Below are positions 1 to 11,471 of a stretch of 64,000 nt of DNA, piece by piece. Below the pieces are notes generated by a model. That model worked only from the letters and a program-made list of their open reading frames with translations, had not been told where the DNA came from and searched no databases. The DNA is from AP-15 sp963787425. Its GTDB lineage: Bacteria > Pseudomonadota > Alphaproteobacteria > ATCC43930 > CGMCC-115725. Made by a program: the position numbers and the translations under genes. The stretch's first letter is position 1. Each line of letters opens with the position of its first letter. The stretch spans positions 1 through 64,000 of the forward strand of contig CAWBCV010000002.1 in assembly GCA_963787425.1 (NCBI GenBank), given 5' to 3'.

Positions 1-1521
<1,521 letters not shown>

Positions 1522-1540
<19 letters not shown>

Positions 1541-2841
1541 GGATGGCGCTCGAAGATCGCAACAAAAAAGCCGTCGGTGCCGTGCCTTGCCGGGGTCAGA
1601 CGAAGATAATCCTCGCCACCCGGCGATGCGCCGCCGATCGTCTCACCCCAAACGCGGGCAACCGGCAGCACTGAGAAATCGGGCATGGCGGCGAGAAACG
1701 CCTCCGCTTGCGCCTCGTCTTCCTCGCGCAGCAACGAGCAGGTCGCGTAGATCAGGCGCCCGCCGGGGCGGACGAGGCGCGCGGCGCTGCGCAGGATCAG
1801 CTGCTGGCGTTCGACGAGCTCGGCAAGATCCTCTGGGCGCATGCGCCATTTGGCGTCGGGGTTGCGGCGCCAAGTGCCGGTGCCGAGGCAAGGGACGTCA
1901 GCGAATACTCGGTCGAAGCCGGCTTTGTGATGCTTTACCCATTTGTCGCGCTCGCCGCTCAACGCGCGGCGCTCCACATTGGTAACGCCGGCTCGGCGCA
2001 GCCGGCGCGCGGCGCGGTCGAGGCGGCGCTGGGACACCTCGCAGGCGACGAGCTTGCCGCGGTTGTCCATGCCGGCCGCCAGCGCCAAGGTCTTGCCGCC
2101 CGCCCCGGCGCAGAAATCGACGACCCGCATGCCGGGTCGGGCATCCGCGAGCAGCGCGGCAATCTGCGAGCTTTCGTCCTGCACCTCGACGAGGCCCTGC
2201 TTGAAAGCCGCGAGGCTACCGAGCGGCACCCGTTCGCGCAGACGCAGGCCGAGCCGCGACAAAGGTGTCGGCTCCGCGGCTACGCCTTCTGCGGCAAGGG
2301 CCCGGCGCGCCGTCTCGCGATCGGCTCTGAGCAAATTGACCCGCAGATCGGTCGGCGCGGGACCGTTGATGGCCGTCATCTCGCGTTCAAGCCCTCTGCC
2401 GAAGATTCGCTCCAGATGAGGCTCGAGCCATTCCGGCAGATCGTTCGCGACCGCCCGCGGCATCTCAGGGTGACGCAAGGTGTGGGTCGAAAGATCGAGG
2501 ACAAATTGTTCTTCGGTCGGGCTCAGGCGAGCCGGACGAAAGCGGTCGCCATCACAACAGGCGAGGATCGCATCAGAGCGCCATCCCTCGACCAGAACCA
2601 AGCTGGCTAAGACTCGGCTGCGGGGTCCGGTTGCGACGCCATGCTTGGCTATCCACCAGTCGAGCGCCGCTCTGTGCCGCAGCACAGCATAGACGTGGCC
2701 GGCGATGTGCGCCCGGTCCTTGGCACCGATGTAGCGCCGCCGGCGAAAATAGTCGGCCGCGAGGTCGTCGGCCGGGCGATCTCCGGTGTCGATCGCAGCG
2801 AGGAGATCGATCCCGGCGGCGACCTGCGCTCCGGGGGTCAA
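1522..2841 (-). CDS. rsmB: RsmB/NOP-family 16S rRNA (cytosine-5) methyltransferase
   Basis: A SAM-dependent RNA m5C methyltransferase acting on rRNA. The C-terminal catalytic half shows motif I as VVDFCAGAGGKTLALAAG, the motif IV cysteine in DVPCLGTGTWRRNPDAKW and the second catalytic cysteine in YATCSLL. The N-terminal part is a helical RNA-binding or NusB-like region. The open frame extends to 2991, but its first 40 or so residues translate a palindromic repeat (2881-2944), so that extension is probably not protein. I prefer the TTG at 2841 (about 439 residues, usual for the family); the exact start is uncertain. It lies between guaB and guaA on the same strand and overlaps the guaA start by 19 bases. 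Confidence 0.85.
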
Positions 2842-2880
2842 GAAGTCGAAGAGCAGATATCCTCGCTTCCGAATTCGTCT

Positions 2881-2944
2881 TTGCCGGGCTTGACCCGGCA
2901 ATCCACGGGGCGCGGCGTGGATGCCCGGGTCAAGCCCGGGCATG
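2881..2944. repeat. Palindromic intergenic repeat
   Basis: Two inverted arms, roughly 2882-2907 and 2916-2942, carry the CCGGGCTTGACCCGGCA-type sequence. Read through, it gives the MPGLDPGIHA-like peptides often mis-annotated at the N-termini of rhizobial genes. It sits between guaB and rsmB and would form a stable hairpin in the operon transcript. It may affect mRNA stability or the ratio of the two genes; that role is inferred. Confidence 0.75.
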
Positions 2945-2987
2945 ACGAGGAAGGCGGGGGTTGAAGAGACGACGCCATCACGATCGA

Positions 2988-4452
2988 TCAACGGTCCTGC
3001 GGGTAATTGGGGGCTTCGCGGGTGACCGCGACGTCATGGACGTGGCTCTCGCGCAGCCCGGCCCCGGTGATCCGCACAAAGGTGCAGTTCTTTTGCATCT
3101 CGCGGATCGTGCGGTTGCCAGTGTAGCCCATCGCCGCGCGCAGTCCGCCGATCAGCTGATGGACGATGTTGCCGACCGGCCCCTTGTGCGGCACGCGGCC
3201 CTCGACGCCTTCGGGCACGAGCTTCAAGGTGCTCGTCACCTCCTGCTGGAAATAACGGTCGGCCGAGCCGCGCGCCATCGCCCCGATCGAGCCCATGCCG
3301 CGGTAATATTTGTAGCTGCGGCCCTGATAGAGAAAGACCTCGCCCGGGCTCTCGTCGGTCCCGGCGAACAACGAGCCGAGCATCGCGCAATCAGCCCCAG
3401 CCGCAACAGCCTTGGCGAGATCGCCGGAAAATTTGATGCCGCCATCCGAGATGACCGGAACCCCGGTTTTGCGGCACTCCGCGACCGTATCGACGATCGC
3501 GGTGAATTGTGGCACACCGACCCCCGCTACCATCCGGGTGGTGCAGATCGAGCCCGGACCGATACCGACTTTGATCGCGTCCGCCCCCGCCTCGACCAGG
3601 GCCCGCGCCCCCTCCGCCGTCGCGACATTGCCGACTATGACTTGGGTATAGTTCGACAGCCGCCGAACGTCACGCAACGTGCGCAATACCCGGTCTGAAT
3701 GACCGTGCGCGGTGTCGACGACCAAGACGTCGAGACCGGCGGCGAACAGCGCTTCGGCGCGCTCGATGCCTTCGCTGCCGGTGCCGGTCGCCGCAGCCAC
3801 TCGGAGACGGCCATGCTCGTCCTTGCAGGCCGTCGGATAGCGCTGCGCTTTCTCGATGTCCTTGACGGTTATCAGACCGACGCACCGATAGACCTCGTCG
3901 ACGACGAGCAGCTTCTCGATGCGGTGCTGGTGCAACAGGCGCTTCGCGTCTTCGCGGGCGACATTCTCGCGCACTGTGACGAGCCTCTCCCGCGTCATCA
4001 GCTCGGCTACCGGTTGGCGCGGATCGTCGGCGAATCGCACGTCACGATTGGTCAGGATTCCGGCGAGCCGCCCCGATCCCCGCTCGACAACTGGAATACC
4101 GGAGATTTTGTGGTCGGCCATCAGCCGCAGCGCATCCGCGAGAGTTCTCGTCCGGGTGAATCGTGACCGGGTTGACCACCATCCCGGCCTCGAATTTCTT
4201 TACTTTGCGGACTTCGTCGGCTTGCTGTTCGACGCCCATGTTGCGGTGGAGGACACCAATTCCGCCGGTTTGTGCCATTGCGATCGCGAGCGCGCTCTCG
4301 GTCACCGTATCCATCGCCGCCGAGACCAGCGGGATGCCGAGCTCGATCTCGCGGGTCAGCCGGGTCCGAGTATCCGTCTCCCCGGGCATGATCGCAGACG
4401 CCGCCGGGACCAGCATCACGTCGTCGAAGGTCAGAGCTTGCCGAATTTCCAT
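2988..4452 (-). CDS. guaB: IMP dehydrogenase, interrupted by a single-base insertion
   Basis: Oxidises IMP to XMP with NAD+, the committed step to GMP. The start is the ATG at 4452, preceded by a strong AAAGGAGG ribosome site. The first about 100 residues, including DDVMLVPA and GIGVLHRNMG, are in one frame. The remainder, with two CBS domains, the catalytic loop GPGSICTTRMV and the flap MGSIGAMARGSADRYFQQE, is in another. The break is at 4142-4147, where GAGTTC is present and GAGTC would restore the family sequence (VTIHPDE-TLADALRLM). The combined length of about 487 residues is normal. The gene is normally needed for growth without guanine and everything else is conserved, so a sequencing error is more likely than real inactivation. 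First gene of guaB-rsmB-guaA. Confidence 0.92.
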
Positions 4453-4629
4453 CGGCGCCTCCTTTCCGATGGCGACGCACTATACACTACCACGCCGCCG
4501 CAAGAAGAAATGGCGCCGACCCGTCCGGCCCGCGCCATCGTGAACATGGTGATCGCGCCCCTCCTCGGCGAGGCAGCGCGACGCTAAGAATGGCGATGCA
4601 AGCTGCGCTCCGAGAGGATTTGAACAAAA

Positions 4630-5580
4630 ATGCCCAGCAAAAGGAGGATGGCGTCAGCGGCTGTGGAGTTGCTCGCTGCAATCGGCCTAGTCGCGGTTGC
4701 TCGAGCGGAGCCACTGACGATAAGCATCGGCTGGGCCGTCGCTCCCGGGCACATGGCGCCGCTGATTGAGGCCTTCGGCAAATGCGAGCCCCCGGTGTTC
4801 AAGCACCTTGGGCAGAGCTACGTCCTGCAGCCGCTGCTCAAGCCGAGGCGATCGGTGATCTCGAGGTGGCTTCCTTCTCGACGAGTGCACTCGCACTCGC
4901 GATCACCAACGCCCATCTCGATGAGCGGCTTGTCGCAGATGTGGTCGAGGACGGCCAGCCCGGCTATTTCAGCAAAAACTTCGTCGTGCTTGCGGAAGTA
5001 CCGATCCACACGATTGCAGACGTAAAGGGCGGTCGTGTCGCCACCAACGTGATCGGCTCGGCGAGCGACACCGCGATGCGCACGATGTTCCGCATGCACG
5101 GCATCACGGACAGCGATTTCACCACAGTCGAGGCGAATTTCGCCAATATGCCGGCGATGCTCGACTCCGGCAAAGCCGACTTCATCGGCACCTTGCCGCA
5201 ATTCGCCCAGGAACCCGTTCCGGCAAATACCGCGTGCTGTTCACCGCGCGCGATGCGGTCGGGCCAACGCAGGCGGTCGTCTGGGCGATGCGCAGCGACG
5301 TTATCGCCGCGCATCGGCCGGCTTTTGTCGACTTTTCGAGGATCACATCCGCGCCGTCCGCTGGTTTCTCGATCCGGAAAACCGCGAGGAGGCGCTCACG
5401 ATCCTTGCCGACGTGACAAAGCTGCCGAAGGAAACCGTCTCCTTTCTTTCAGCAACAACGGCTTCTATCACTCACCCGATGCTTGGCCCGATGTGGCGTC
5501 GGTGCAAAAAGATCGACGTCTCAAGGATCGGTTGGACGTGCATGTGCGTCCATTGGGTGTCGGCTTCTCGGTAAGCAAAT
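4630..5580 (+). pseudogene. Broken NitT/TauT-type ABC transporter substrate-binding protein
   Basis: The three reading frames together give one periplasmic binding protein of the nitrate/sulfonate/taurine class. It starts with a signal peptide (AAVELLAAIGLVAVARA), then ISIGWAVAPGHMAPL, then in a second frame the core with DLEVASFSTSALALAI and GRVATNVIGSASDTAMR. It changes frame again near 5215 (GKYRVLFTARDAVGPTQ) and near 5335 (HIRAVRWFLDPENREEAL). It resembles the intact protein at 10340-11371 (IGWVVAPADLVTL; GSAVDMALRAML), so the two look like paralogues. At least three indels make it non-functional. It is divergent from guaB across a short intergenic region. Confidence 0.8.
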
Positions 5581-5733
5581 GAAGCGGCCGGCCATGCCGC
5601 GTTGATCGCGCGGCTCCGGCCGTTGCGCGTGAAACGCATCGTGCTGGAGGCGACCGGAGGATATGAGCGGGCGCTGTGGCTGGCGCTGAGCGAGGCCGGG
5701 CTGGTCGCGTGGGCCTTCAGCCCACGGGCTTGA
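5581..5733 (+). mobile_element. IS110-family transposase remnant
   Basis: About 50 codons encode EAAGHAALIARLRPL and then RIVLEATGGYERALWLAL. The ATGGYE segment within a DEDD-nuclease context is a hallmark of IS110-type transposases. Only this N-terminal slice is left: upstream it abuts the dead binding-protein gene, and downstream it runs into a palindromic repeat and a stop at 5731. No terminal features of a whole element are visible. It marks this spot as a former insertion point. Confidence 0.75.
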
Positions 5734-5795
5734 CCCGTGGGGCAACCCGCGCCAGCGGCCCGAGATTGCTTCGCTGTCGCTCGCAATGACAGCGC
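5711..5795. repeat. REP-like palindromic element
   Basis: A hairpin (CCCACGGG at 5721-5728 with CCCGTGGG at 5734-5741) is followed by AGATTGCTTCGCTG and a CGCTCGCAATGAC-type segment at about 5763-5790. A near copy of the second part lies at 15168-15195. These are typical dispersed non-coding repeats of rhizobial genomes. Confidence 0.7.
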
Positions 5796-5831
5796 CAACT
5801 TGATCGAAATCGCCGCTCGCGTCGGCAATAG

Positions 5832-6785
5832 TCATGCCGCTTGAAAGCGGACGTCCTCCGCCTTCGGGGTGCCGACGAGCAGCATGAACTCTGCGTCGGT
5901 AAGGCCATCGTTGCGGAAATAGTGCACCCGGCCAGACGGGTTGAAGATCATGTCCTTCGGGCCAAGGCGCTCTTCGACCGTATGCCCGCACGTCTCCCAG
6001 CCGACAGTGATGCAGCCCTCGGTGACAAAATACGCGTCCTCGACAGAGCGTGAATAGCCACGTACTCCGACGCCGTTCGGCAGATGGACCTTGTCCATCC
6101 GATACTGGCCGGGTGGAGCACCACCGTCGCCGACATAGACCAATCGGGCGAATTCGGCATCGGCATCCCAGACCGGCGTTCGATCGGCGTAGCGCACGAT
6201 ATGCCGAGCGAATTCCCGCTGGCGCGGATCGTCGCTGTCGGGATCGAAGACGCGGGTTTTCCCCGGCGCGGCGCCGAAACGGCGCGCGGCCTCCGGATCG
6301 CTGTCGCGCGGATGGCAGACATAGACCGGCGGTTTCGGCATGCCGGTGCCGACACTGATCGACACCAACACCGGCTCGACCCCGTCGTTGCGGAAGCCGT
6401 GCGGGCAGCCAGCCTTGTTCAACACCATGTCTTTCGGCCCCAAGCGTGCCTCGATCACCTCGTCGCCCCATGCCCAGCCGACGGTCAGCACACCCTGCAG
6501 CACGAGGAAGTGCTCAACGACCTCGTGCGAATGGCAGGCGGCGTACTTGCCGACCGGCTGGTGCACCAGGCTCAACGTGAACTGCCCCGGTTTGAGTGTG
6601 CCCGGGTCGTCGGCCTTGGGCGAGCCGCCGGCGCCGATATAGCGCATCTGCGCCCGCTCCAATTCCGGGAAACCACGGCTTCCGGGGAAGGCATCCCAGT
6701 CGAAGCTCTTGCCGGTATGGCGCCCAATAAAGCTCCGCATCTCGCGAGAGAAGTCGAGCGGCTGTGCTTGTGCGGCTGATGACAT
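5832..6785 (-). CDS. Bicupin (two cupin domains), function unknown
   Basis: 317 residues, starting at the ATG at 6785 with AAGGA upstream. The first cupin barrel is at about residues 65-150 (HSHEVVEHFLVLQGVLTVGW, then GPKDMVLNKAG). The second is at about 225-305 (VEDAYFVTEGCITVGWE, then GPKDMIFNPSGRVHYFRND). The first barrel keeps the HxH and downstream H/E positions that could bind a metal; in the second the first motif has lost its histidines, so at most one barrel is likely to be metal-dependent. No signal peptide. Neighbours are broken transporter genes, so context gives no substrate. Could be a small-molecule dioxygenase, isomerase or sugar/acid-binding protein. Confidence 0.75.
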   Translation of the reverse strand: MSSAAQAQPLDFSREMRSFIGRHTGKSFDWDAFPGSRGFPELERAQMRYIGAGGSPKADDPGTLKPGQFTLSLVHQPVGKYAACHSHEVVEHFLVLQGVLTVGWAWGDEVIEARLGPKDMVLNKAGCPHGFRNDGVEPVLVSISVGTGMPKPPVYVCHPRDSDPEAARRFGAAPGKTRVFDPDSDDPRQREFARHIVRYADRTPVWDADAEFARLVYVGDGGAPPGQYRMDKVHLPNGVGVRGYSRSVEDAYFVTEGCITVGWETCGHTVEERLGPKDMIFNPSGRVHYFRNDGLTDAEFMLLVGTPKAEDVRFQAA

Positions 6786-7141
6786 TACGGGTCCTTGACG
6801 GATCGGTTCACCGGTTTCAGACCATACATATGTGGCCTCAAGGAAGATTGGAGGGCAGCCGAGGTTGTAATAGCTGCGCGCCTAGTTCAGGAGCGCGTCG
6901 TCCACGACAAATCGGTGGTCGCGCCGATCTGGCAGCTGGCCTTTCAACGGCGTCGGATCCCTGGTCGGAGGGTCCGGGTTCGATTTGATCAAGGATTTCG
7001 CCTACACCGGACCACAAGAAGACATCACGATCAGGGGCGCATGACCCGGCTCATCTCGCTAGAACCGTGGAGACATTTCCGCGGTGGGGTCTAGGTTCGC
7101 AGCAAGGCTCGGCAAAGAGGCCGCGATGTGGAGGAGGTTCG
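6786..7141. other. Intergenic, no gene seen
   Basis: Between the divergent bicupin gene and the decayed peptide-transport operon I see no conserved frame, RNA gene or repeat. It probably holds the promoters of both neighbours. A GGAGGAGG-rich ribosome site lies at its right end, just before 7142. Confidence 0.5.
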
Positions 7142-7690
7142 ATGGGGTTGTGCGGCAGCACACGAAAGGGCTTTTCGAAACAAGCTGATCTAACGCGTCG
7201 GGACTTTCTCGCGTTAACCGCTCTCGGCTTTGTAAGCGGCGCCCCAGGCATCGCTTGGACAGCCGCACCGAGTGGCCAATTGATCTAGGCGATCCACGTC
7301 TCCTTGGCACCGACTTGGTTCGACCCCGCCGAGACGGCAGCGCTGATCACCCCGTACATGGTGCTGTACGCGCTGCATGACGCGATGGTAAAGCCGATGC
7401 CCGGCAAGACGCAGACGCCGTGCCTTGGCGCCTCGTGGTCGGCGTCGCCGGACGGGCTCAGCTATGAATTTGTCCTGCGCAAGGGGGTCAAGTTTCACAA
7501 TGGCGAGCCGGTAACCGCCGACGACGTCAAATTCTCGTTCGAGCGCTACCACGGCGCGGCGCACCAGCTCATGAAAGACAATGTGGCGGCGATCGAAATA
7601 CCCGACCCGCAACATGTCCGCTTCACGCTGAAAATGCCGTGGCCCGACTTCATCACATTTTATTCCACAGCCACCGGCTCCGGGTGGGTT
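7142..7690 (+). pseudogene. Truncated peptide ABC transporter substrate-binding protein
   Basis: The ATG at 7142 has a GGAGG site upstream and opens a twin-arginine-type leader (LTRRDFLALTALGFVSG). After a frame change near 7285 the mature SBP_bac_5 sequence continues (GASWSASPDGLSYEFVLRKG, FHNGEPVTADDVKFSFERYH). It stops at about residue 180 of a protein that should be about 520 long. At about 7690 it runs straight into the N-terminal part of a DppB-like permease, so an internal deletion removed the rest. It is the first gene of a decayed dipeptide/oligopeptide operon. Confidence 0.8.
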
Positions 7691-8497
7691 CCGGCGCGAG
7701 CGAAGCGGACATTGCCGCCATTCATCACCAGTTCGGGCTCGATCGGCCACTCTGGGTGCAATACGCGATCTTAATGTCGAGCCTGTTTCACGGCGGACCT
7801 CGGGCAATCGTTTTATTATCGGATGCCGGTCATGGAGATTTACCTGTCTCGGCTGCCCAACTCACTGATCCTTGCGGTAGTCGCAATGGGCTTGTCCCTG
7901 CTGGTCGGCATTCCGAGCGGCATCCTTGCGGCGGTGCGGGTCGGGCGTTTTTTTGGGACAGCGCGAGAAAAGTTTTCGCGCTGCTTGGTCTATCGCTGCC
8001 ATCCTTCTGGGTCGGCCTGGTCTTGATTTTGGTGTTCTCGGTTTACCTGGGATGGCTACCGTCCTCGGGAGCGGGCACGCCGCTGCACCTAATCATGCCG
8101 GCCTTTGCGCTCGGCTGCTATTTTGCTGCCGCCCGTATGCGCCTGACGCGCTCCTCAATGCTCGAGGTACTGGGCTCGGAATACGTCAAGCTCGCACGGA
8201 TCGAGGGGCTGCCGCAATCGCTGGTCATCGCCAAGCACGCCTTCAAGAACGCGCTCATCCCGGTGCTGACTTTGGCCGGGATCAATCTCGTGATCATGGT
8301 CAATGTGGCGGTCGTCGTGAAGACCGTGTTTGCCTGGCCCGGCATCGGGCGGCTGCTTTGCGAGGGCATCGCGTTCCGCGACTTCCCGAGTAGTCCAGGG
8401 CACCGTCATCCTGGGCGGCGCGATGATCGTGACCGTGAATTTGCTGATCGACATCCTATACGCCGTGATCGATCCCTGCATTCGGCTGGAGAGGTAA
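7690..8497 (+). pseudogene. Decayed DppB-type peptide ABC permease
   Basis: Begins within the protein (EADIAAIHHQFGLDRPLW), fused out of register to the binding-protein remnant. It switches frame at about 7800 (LPNSLILAVVAMGLSLLVG) and about 7975 (LLGLSLPSFWVGLVLILVFS). It carries the inner-membrane permease EAA-type loop (SSMLEVLGSEYVKLARIEGL) and shifts again near 8390 before ending VTVNLLIDILYAVIDP. At least three indels and a missing start make it non-functional. It lies 7 bases before the DppC-like gene. Confidence 0.8.
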
Positions 8498-8504
8498 AGG
8501 GCCA

Positions 8505-9391
8505 ATGAGTACCCAAGCCGAAACCATTGTCCTGCCGCCGCGCTTCCGGCGTCGCGTCTCTTTCCGCTCGGCGACTTCCCGCTGATCCCGACGTTGATCC
8601 TCGGCAGCGTCGCCTTCGTGGCGATTTTCGCCAATGTACTGGCGCCCCACAATCCCGAAATCGGCAGTCTCGCCGCGCGGTTCCGTCCGCCGTTCTGGCA
8701 GACCGGCGGCAGCGCTCAATATCTCCTCGGCACCGACCACTCGGGCGAGACGTGCTGTCGCGGCTGATCTTCGGCGCCAGGGTGTCGATGGTGGTCGGCT
8801 TTACGTCGGTGATTTTCGCTGGCGTGATCGGCACAGCGCTCGGCATTCTATCGGGTTTCTGGGCGGCTGGGTAGACCAGGTCATTATGCGGCTGACCGAC
8901 ACCTAGCTCGCCTTACCCGCGCTGACCTTCGCGATATTCCTCGCCGCAATCGTCGGGCCGAGCATGTGGAACATCGTCATCATCCTCGGGATCACCTATT
9001 GGACCCGCTACGCGCGCGTGATCCGCGGCGAGGTACTGTCGCTGAAGGAGCGGGAGTTCGTGCGCCTTGCCAATGTCGCGGGCTGCTTGAAATGGACGAT
9101 CATGCGGCGCCACATCCTACCCAATGTCATCAACTCCGCCGTCGTGCTCGGCACCTTGATGCTGGGGGTGGTCATCATCACCTTAGCGACATTGTCCTTC
9201 CTCGGCGTCGGCGTACCGCCGCCGCAGCCGGCCTGGGGCCTAATGCTTTCCGATGGCAGCAGAGCATGATGGTCGGCCGCGGGTGGCTGACCGTATTCCC
9301 GGGCTGCTGCATTATGCTGATGGTGCTTTCGGCCAACCTTCTCGGCGACTGGCTCCGTGTCAAACTCGACCCCCAGCTCCGCCAGCTATGA
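8505..9391 (+). pseudogene. Decayed DppC-type peptide ABC permease
   Basis: Starts at ATG 8505 but leaves frame within 20 codons. The permease is recognisable in pieces: LILGSVAFVAIFANVLAPHN, GRDVLSRLIFGARVSMVVGF, then an in-frame TAG at about 8905 in LTDT-stop-LALPALTFAIF, the EAA loop KEREFVRLANVAGCLKWTIM, a frame change near 9265, and LSANLLGDWLRVKLDPQLR. The TAG fits a point change from CAG and is not an indel, which favours genuine decay over sequencing noise. The stop overlaps the ATG of the ATPase gene (ATGA). Confidence 0.8.
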
Positions 9392-10343
9392 GCCGACGCG
9401 GCCCGGGCTACCGGTAACGGCGACGCCGCTGATCGAGCTCCGGGACACTCTCGACCCATTACGTCTCGGCTCGGCGTCGTCGGCGAAAGCGGCTGCGGCA
9501 AGACGACAACCGCAAAGCTCGTGCTCGGTTTGGAAGAACCGACCGGCGGCGTGATCCGCTTCGAAGGAGAAGACTTGGAGAAGCTCAACAGCGCCGGAAG
9601 GCGGCACTACCGAAAATCGGTCCAGGCGGTTTTTCAGGACCCTTACGCCTCACCCAATCCCCGCATGCGGGTCAGCGGGATCATCGCCGAGCCGCTCGTC
9701 ACAAACGAGTCGCTGTCGGCGAGCGAAGTGCGGCGGCGGGTCCTTGATCTGCTCGACCTCGTCGGCCAGCCGGATCGCGCCGCAGACCTCTTCCCGCATG
9801 AATTTTCCGGAGGCCAACGGCAGCGCATCGCGATCGCACGCGCGTTGGCGCTGTCGCCGTGACTTGTTGTTCTCGACGAGCCCGTCTCGGCTCTCGACGT
9901 GCCGATCCGGGCGCAAATCCTGAACCTGTTGCGCGACCTGCAGGCCGAGCTGGGGCTGTCCTATCTCTTTATCGCCCACGACCTCGCTGCCGTTGCGCAT
10001 ATGAGCTACGCGATTGTGGTCATGTACCTCGGCAAAATCGTCGAGAGCGGCGAGGCGCGCACCCTGGCGCGCGCCAGAGCATCCTTACACCGAGGCATTG
10101 TTTTCGGCGGCGCTGCCGAGCCATCCCCACGAGCGGCGCTAGGAGATCATCTTGCCGGGCGAGGTGCCGAGCCCGCTCAACCCGCCGTCGGGCTGCCGCT
10201 TCCACCCGCGCCGCTTGCATGCGATGCCACGTTGCAGCCGAGAGGAACCCATGCTCGCCGATATCGACGGGCGTCTCATCGCCCGCCACCTCTACGACCG
10301 CGATGTGGTCAGCCCGCCGCTACCAGTCGGAGCCAGCGCGTGA
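9388..10343 (+). pseudogene. Decayed DppF/OppF-type ABC ATPase
   Basis: The ATPase keeps Walker A (GESGCGKTTTAKL), signature SGGQRQRIAIARALAL, Walker B VVLDEPVSALDV and the oligopeptide-transporter C-terminus (PSPLNPPSGCRFHPR). About 30 residues before Walker A are deleted, an in-frame TGA (CGA to TGA type) at 9860 splits the signature from Walker B, a frameshift follows near 10075 and a TAG lies near 10141. A separate DppD gene is absent. Its last bases overlap the GTG start of the next gene (GTGA at 10340-10343), so that gene once belonged to the same operon. Confidence 0.8.
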
Positions 10344-11371
10344 ATAGGCCCGGGTTGTCCTTCGGCCTTTTTGCCGCGGCATTGGTGCTCTTGCTGGTTA
10401 TGGCCCGGCCGTCATCGGGAGAGCCCTACCATCTCCGCATCGGGTGGGTCGTGGCGCCGGCAGACCTCGTCACCTTGATGTTCCTCAAGCCGGGGCTCGC
10501 GCCCCATGCCGGCAAAACCTACATCCCCGAACTCACGCATTTCGCCGGCACTCCGGCCGAGATGACGGCGCTGGCGACCGGCGAGCTCGATTGCGCGGCG
10601 CTGGCCTATTCGACCTTTGCGCTCGGCGTCGAGAACGCCGGGATGAAGGATCTGCGGATCATCGCGGACGAGTTCCAGGATGGGGTGCCCGGGTATCACA
10701 CGAATAGCTTCGATGTCCGGAAGGACAGTCCGATCAAGACCGTCGAAGACCTCAAGGGCAAAATCCTGGCGTCGAACCAGACCGGCAGCGCGGTCGACAT
10801 GGCATTGCGCGCGATGCTCGCGAAGCATCATCTCCAAGACAAACGCGACCTGACGATCATCGAAGTGCGCTTTCCAGACCAGAAAGCGATGCTGAAGGAG
10901 GGCAAAGTCGATTTGATCACCGCCGTGCTGCCCTTCGGGCTCGATCCCGAGCTGCTCTCGATGTCCCGCAGCTTGTTCACGCAGGACGAGGCAATGGGGC
11001 GCTCGCAAATGATCGTCCGCGTGGCGCGCGACGGGTTTCTGCAGAAGCACCGCCCCGAGATGGTCGACTTTCTGGAAGACTATTTGCACGCGCTTCACTA
11101 CCTCAGTGATCCCGCCCATCGCCAGGAGGCGCTCGAGATCATTGCCGAGGCCACCAAGCAGAAGCTGTCGCTCTACGAGGATTGGGTCTTTACAAAAAAG
11201 GATTATTACCGCGACCCTAATGGGCTGCCGGACCTGGAGGCGCTGCAGGCCAACGTCGATCTGCAGCACAAACTCGGTTTCTTGCGGTCACCGCTCCAGG
11301 TCAAGGATTACGCCGACCTCAGCTTAGTGAGACAAGCCGCAGAGGACCCTCAAGCCGCGGCTCATCGTTAA
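10340..11371 (+). CDS. NitT/TauT-family ABC transporter substrate-binding protein
   Basis: A 343-residue periplasmic binding protein of the nitrate/sulfonate/taurine (SsuA/THI5-like) class; the GTG at 10340 overlaps the preceding ATPase stop. A signal peptide (FGLFAAALVLLLVMARPSSG) is followed by YHLRIGWVVAPADL, the ligand-cleft region LATGELDCAALAYSTFALG, and GKILASNQTGSAVDMALRAM. The frame is intact although the three genes before it are dead. It is similar to the broken gene at 4630-5580. No cognate permease or ATPase is adjacent on this strand; the NitT/TauT-type ABC genes at 12.3-14.8 kb on the other strand may have been its partners. Substrate unknown. Confidence 0.8.
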   Translation: MNRPGLSFGLFAAALVLLLVMARPSSGEPYHLRIGWVVAPADLVTLMFLKPGLAPHAGKTYIPELTHFAGTPAEMTALATGELDCAALAYSTFALGVENAGMKDLRIIADEFQDGVPGYHTNSFDVRKDSPIKTVEDLKGKILASNQTGSAVDMALRAMLAKHHLQDKRDLTIIEVRFPDQKAMLKEGKVDLITAVLPFGLDPELLSMSRSLFTQDEAMGRSQMIVRVARDGFLQKHRPEMVDFLEDYLHALHYLSDPAHRQEALEIIAEATKQKLSLYEDWVFTKKDYYRDPNGLPDLEALQANVDLQHKLGFLRSPLQVKDYADLSLVRQAAEDPQAAAHR

Positions 11372-11471
11372 AGGGCCGGGCAGGAGGGGTCGAGCTTTGA
11401 CAGCAGAGAGAAATGTTGATATCAACGTTGCTCACCGCATCTTTCGAAGACGAACCCGGATGGAGAGCAGA

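Noticed and set aside
4100..4160. Programmed frameshifting in guaB
   Set aside because: No slippery heptamer or downstream structure, and IMPDH is not known to be frameshift-controlled; one extra base in an expected GAGTC explains it.
5521..6471. 316-residue minus-strand open frame
   Set aside because: Shadow of the bicupin gene running on into the REP element and IS110 scrap.
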